Positions 61,664 to 64,000 of a stretch of 64,000 nt of DNA are shown here, piece after piece (within the stretch, counting starts at the first letter, position 1; the number at the start of each line of letters is the position of its first letter). Below the pieces are notes generated by a model. That model saw nothing but the letters and a program-made list of their open reading frames with translations. It was not told the DNA's origin and did no database searches. The DNA comes from Geobacillus subterraneus (GTDB lineage: Bacteria > Bacillota > Bacilli > Bacillales > Anoxybacillaceae). Location: the NCBI RefSeq assembly GCF_001618685.1, contig NZ_CP014342.1, positions 186,001 through 250,000 on the forward strand. The letters run 5' to 3'. The translations under genes were made by a program, and so were the position numbers.

Positions 61664-63608
61664 GAAGTTTGAACAGCTATCCGCTGAGGAGCAGCAACAA
61701 TTGCTGGAAAAATACGATCCGGAAGCAGCGACGCGCAAATTGAAAGGGCCGCTTGGCTGGATTGCCTTTTTCGGGCTGCTTTCCTTTTCACTCTTTCAGT
61801 TATATGCTTCGATTTTTCAAACGCTTCCAAAACAAATTTTATTGTCGATCCATTTAGGGTTTGCCTTGTCGCTTATCTTTTTATTGTTTCCGGCGCGGAA
61901 AAAACATCTTCACCGTTCCAGCGTCGGGATTGTGGATATCATTTTGTCGTTATTGTCGATCGGGGTGGGCGCATATTTGCCGCTGATGCTCGATGACATC
62001 GTCCAACGCATCGGCATTATGACGCCGCTTGACTTTACGGTTGGTTTGGTCGCCGTGCTGCTTGTGCTTGAGGCGACGAGGCGGGCGGTCGGGCTGCCGA
62101 TTACGATCATCGCCTCGCTATTTTTGCTGTATGCGTATTTCGGGCCGTATATGCCGGGATTTTTGGCCCATCGGGGCGTTGATTTGGAAGGGCTCGTCAA
62201 AACGATGTTTTTTACGACGGAAGGTATTTTCGGTACGCCGCTGTACGTATCGGCGACATACATTTTCGTCTTCTTGTTGTTTGGCGCATTTTTAGTGAAA
62301 ACGGGTGTCGGGGAGTATTTTAATGACTTGGCGCTCGTTGTCGCCGGGAAGCGAATCGGCGGTCCGGCGAAGGTGGCCGTGTTCTCCAGCGCGCTCCAAG
62401 GAACGATCAGCGGCAGCTCAGTAGCGAACGTCGTTACTTCCGGATCGTTTACGATTCCGATGATGAAACGGCTCGGATACGGAAAAGAGTTTGCCGGCGC
62501 TGTGGAGGCGACATCGTCCACCGGCGGCCAGCTCATGCCTCCGGTCATGGGAGCGGCAGCGTTTTTGATGGTCGAGTTTATCGGCGGCATTTCGTATTGG
62601 GAGATCGCCAAAGCAGCAGCGATTCCAGCGATTCTATATTTTGCCGGCATTTGGATGATGACGCACTTTGAAGCGAAGCGAATCGGGCTGCGCGGGTTGA
62701 CAGAGGAAGAAATGCCGAACCGGAAAGAAGTGCTCGGAAAAATTTACTTGCTCATTCCGATCCTTATCGTTATTTTGCTGCTGATGAGCGGAATGAGCGT
62801 GATGCGGGCCGCGCTTTGGTCGATCGTTGCGATCATTGCGGTCAGCGCGTTGAAAAAGGAAACGCGGTTAGGATGGCGTGACATTATCGGCGCTTTGGTT
62901 GACGGAGCAAGAAGCGCGCTGTCTGTGGCGGCGGCGACAGCGGCCGCCGGGATTATCGTCGGGGTCGTGACGAAAACCGGCCTTGGCTTAAAAATGGCAA
63001 ACGGGCTAGTGGACTTATCGAACGGGATTTTGATTTTAACGCTCTTTTTCACGATGTTGACATCGCTCATTCTCGGCATGGGGTCACCGACGACCGCGAA
63101 CTATGTCATTACGTCAACGATCGCTGCACCGGCGATCATCGCTTCCGGTGTGCCGGAACTGGCGGCTCATTTGTTCGTCTTTTACTTTGGCATTATTGCC
63201 GATATTACGCCGCCGGTGGCGCTTGCGGCGTTTGCGGCGGCCGGCATTTCCGGAGGGAAGCCGCTACGGACCGGGGTGATTGCGTCGAAGCTAGCGATTT
63301 CCGCGTTTATCATCCCGTACATGTTTGTCTTTTCACCGGCGCTGTTAATGATTGATACGACGCTTCCATATTTGATATGGGTCGTCTTTTCCGCGTTTAT
63401 CGGCATGTTGGCCATTAGTGCGGGGATGATCGGCTTTTGGTACCGGAAGCTCAACATTGTTGAACGCATCATTGCGGTTGCGACAGGGTTGCTGCTGATT
63501 TATCCGGAAACAATCAGCGATATCGTCGGATTGGTCTTATTTGCGGCCATGTTTGCCATTCAATATGCAGCCGGAAGACGGGAACGGACGCAGAAAACGG
63601 CATCATAA
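61656..63608 (+). CDS. TRAP transporter permease, fused DctQ-DctM type
   Basis: 650 residues, predicted ~16 transmembrane helices. A DctQ-like small-subunit part at the N terminus (after KYDPEAATRKLKGPLGW) is fused to the DctM large subunit, with DctM motifs FSSALQGTISGSSVANVVTSGSFTIP, STGGQLMPPVMGAAAFLM and LGMGSPTTANYVITS. It uses an ion gradient to import the ligand of the TAXI receptor. TTG 61656 has GGAAGGGAG 8 bp upstream and overlaps the DUF1850 stop. Last gene of the operon. Confidence 0.93.
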   Translation: MTEKFEQLSAEEQQQLLEKYDPEAATRKLKGPLGWIAFFGLLSFSLFQLYASIFQTLPKQILLSIHLGFALSLIFLLFPARKKHLHRSSVGIVDIILSLLSIGVGAYLPLMLDDIVQRIGIMTPLDFTVGLVAVLLVLEATRRAVGLPITIIASLFLLYAYFGPYMPGFLAHRGVDLEGLVKTMFFTTEGIFGTPLYVSATYIFVFLLFGAFLVKTGVGEYFNDLALVVAGKRIGGPAKVAVFSSALQGTISGSSVANVVTSGSFTIPMMKRLGYGKEFAGAVEATSSTGGQLMPPVMGAAAFLMVEFIGGISYWEIAKAAAIPAILYFAGIWMMTHFEAKRIGLRGLTEEEMPNRKEVLGKIYLLIPILIVILLLMSGMSVMRAALWSIVAIIAVSALKKETRLGWRDIIGALVDGARSALSVAAATAAAGIIVGVVTKTGLGLKMANGLVDLSNGILILTLFFTMLTSLILGMGSPTTANYVITSTIAAPAIIASGVPELAAHLFVFYFGIIADITPPVALAAFAAAGISGGKPLRTGVIASKLAISAFIIPYMFVFSPALLMIDTTLPYLIWVVFSAFIGMLAISAGMIGFWYRKLNIVERIIAVATGLLLIYPETISDIVGLVLFAAMFAIQYAAGRRERTQKTAS

Positions 63609-63629
63609 AAGTCCGATTTGAGCAAACCG

Positions 63630-63667
63630 AAAGGCAGGCGCTCATCTAGACGAGGCCTGCCTTTTGC
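63630..63667 (+). terminator. TAXI-TRAP operon terminator
   Basis: AAAGGCAGGC / GCCTGCCTTTT stem with a ~15-base loop and T run. The remaining bases to 63910 hold no gene I can support. Confidence 0.8.
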
Positions 63668-63910
63668 TTGCGGTTGCGACGGGGCGGTGACATCATCTAG
63701 CGCTTTGCGGACAAGCTATTGCGTTTTCATCTATGGATGCAGGCCCGCCAGTTTCTTGCGCTGCCACTGAAGAAAAGAATAGCGTCAACAGCAAAGTCGG
63801 AGCTGCTTTTTTGGGCATCAAATGGGAACCCGGTTCAGGTGATGAAAAGGAACCGGCCGTGTTTGAGTACGGACATCTCCGACGCGGCAATGGCTGATGG
63901 CGCGTCGTCG

Positions 63911-63939
63911 TTGTTTCCTTGTTTTGTTTTTGCTATGAT
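63911..63939 (+). promoter_or_regulatory. promoter of a gene beyond the window
   Basis: TTGTTT - 17 bp - TATGAT reading out of the window; no start codon with a ribosome site is seen before base 64000. Confidence 0.5.
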
Positions 63940-64000
63940 GGGGATAGATTTGGTTGGCTTTCACTATAGAAAACCGGGCAGCTTGCCTGAAACAGGCGCC

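Noticed and set aside
63693-63890. 65-codon minus-strand frame near the window end
   Set aside because: No ribosome site and low-complexity composition; nothing supports expression.

Overview
The window comes from a thermophilic Bacillaceae chromosome, almost certainly Geobacillus (G. stearothermophilus / G. kaustophilus group). The evidence is the GC-rich coding sequence, Bacillus-type gene order (uvrBA, hprK-lgt-ppaX, hisZGDBHAFI, yvcD-trxB-yvcIJK-whiA-crh, clpP, sigL, cggR-gapA-pgk-tpiA-gpmI-eno, secG-est-rnr-smpB-ssrA), two esterases matching the Geobacillus enzymes Est30 and Est55, and a tmRNA tag reading GKQNYALAA. All calls are by reading the sequence; no database search was run.

Layout: 1-5.7 kb holds nucleotide excision repair (uvrB 3' part, uvrA) and two small membrane proteins. 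5.8-9.9 kb is the hprK operon (carbon signalling kinase, lipoprotein maturation, a YvoD-like membrane protein, pyrophosphatase, acetyltransferase). A 1455-bp tnpB-only IS200/IS605-type element follows at 9.97-11.42 kb. 11.7-18.7 kb is the complete histidine operon. 19.1-25.6 kb is the yvcD-trxB-yvcI-rapZ-yvcK-whiA-crh block. clpP lies on the minus strand with a CtsR box over its promoter, followed by tRNA-Arg(CCG) and sigma-54. 28.5-35.7 kb is central glycolysis under a textbook CggR operator.

After eno comes a patchwork: a repeat, an IS remnant, a second near-identical tnpB element and a truncated MFS gene. It is followed by Est55 and then the secG-Est30-rnr-smpB-ssrA block.

The accessory island directly after tmRNA (44.5-57.3 kb) has lower GC content. 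It holds an intact ISL3-type element with an 8-bp target duplication, a frameshifted IS4/IS701-type element, and a large minus-strand Rhs/WapA-like polymorphic toxin locus. The secreted 1901-residue Rhs protein ends in a predicted AHH (HNH-superfamily) nuclease tip. Behind it lie a beta-propeller-like candidate partner gene, a displaced Rhs 3' module with a different tip, and an 80-residue two-helix membrane protein. Downstream of each Rhs tip is a hairpin with a conserved internal loop and compensatory base changes, which I do not recognise and regard as the most interesting unexplained signal. A ~150-bp inverted repeat (35.74 and 57.10 kb) brackets the whole 21-kb region.

The window ends with a staygreen-family protein, a DUF6230/DUF6114 pair, and a TAXI-TRAP transporter operon (solute-binding lipoprotein, DUF1850 protein, fused permease).
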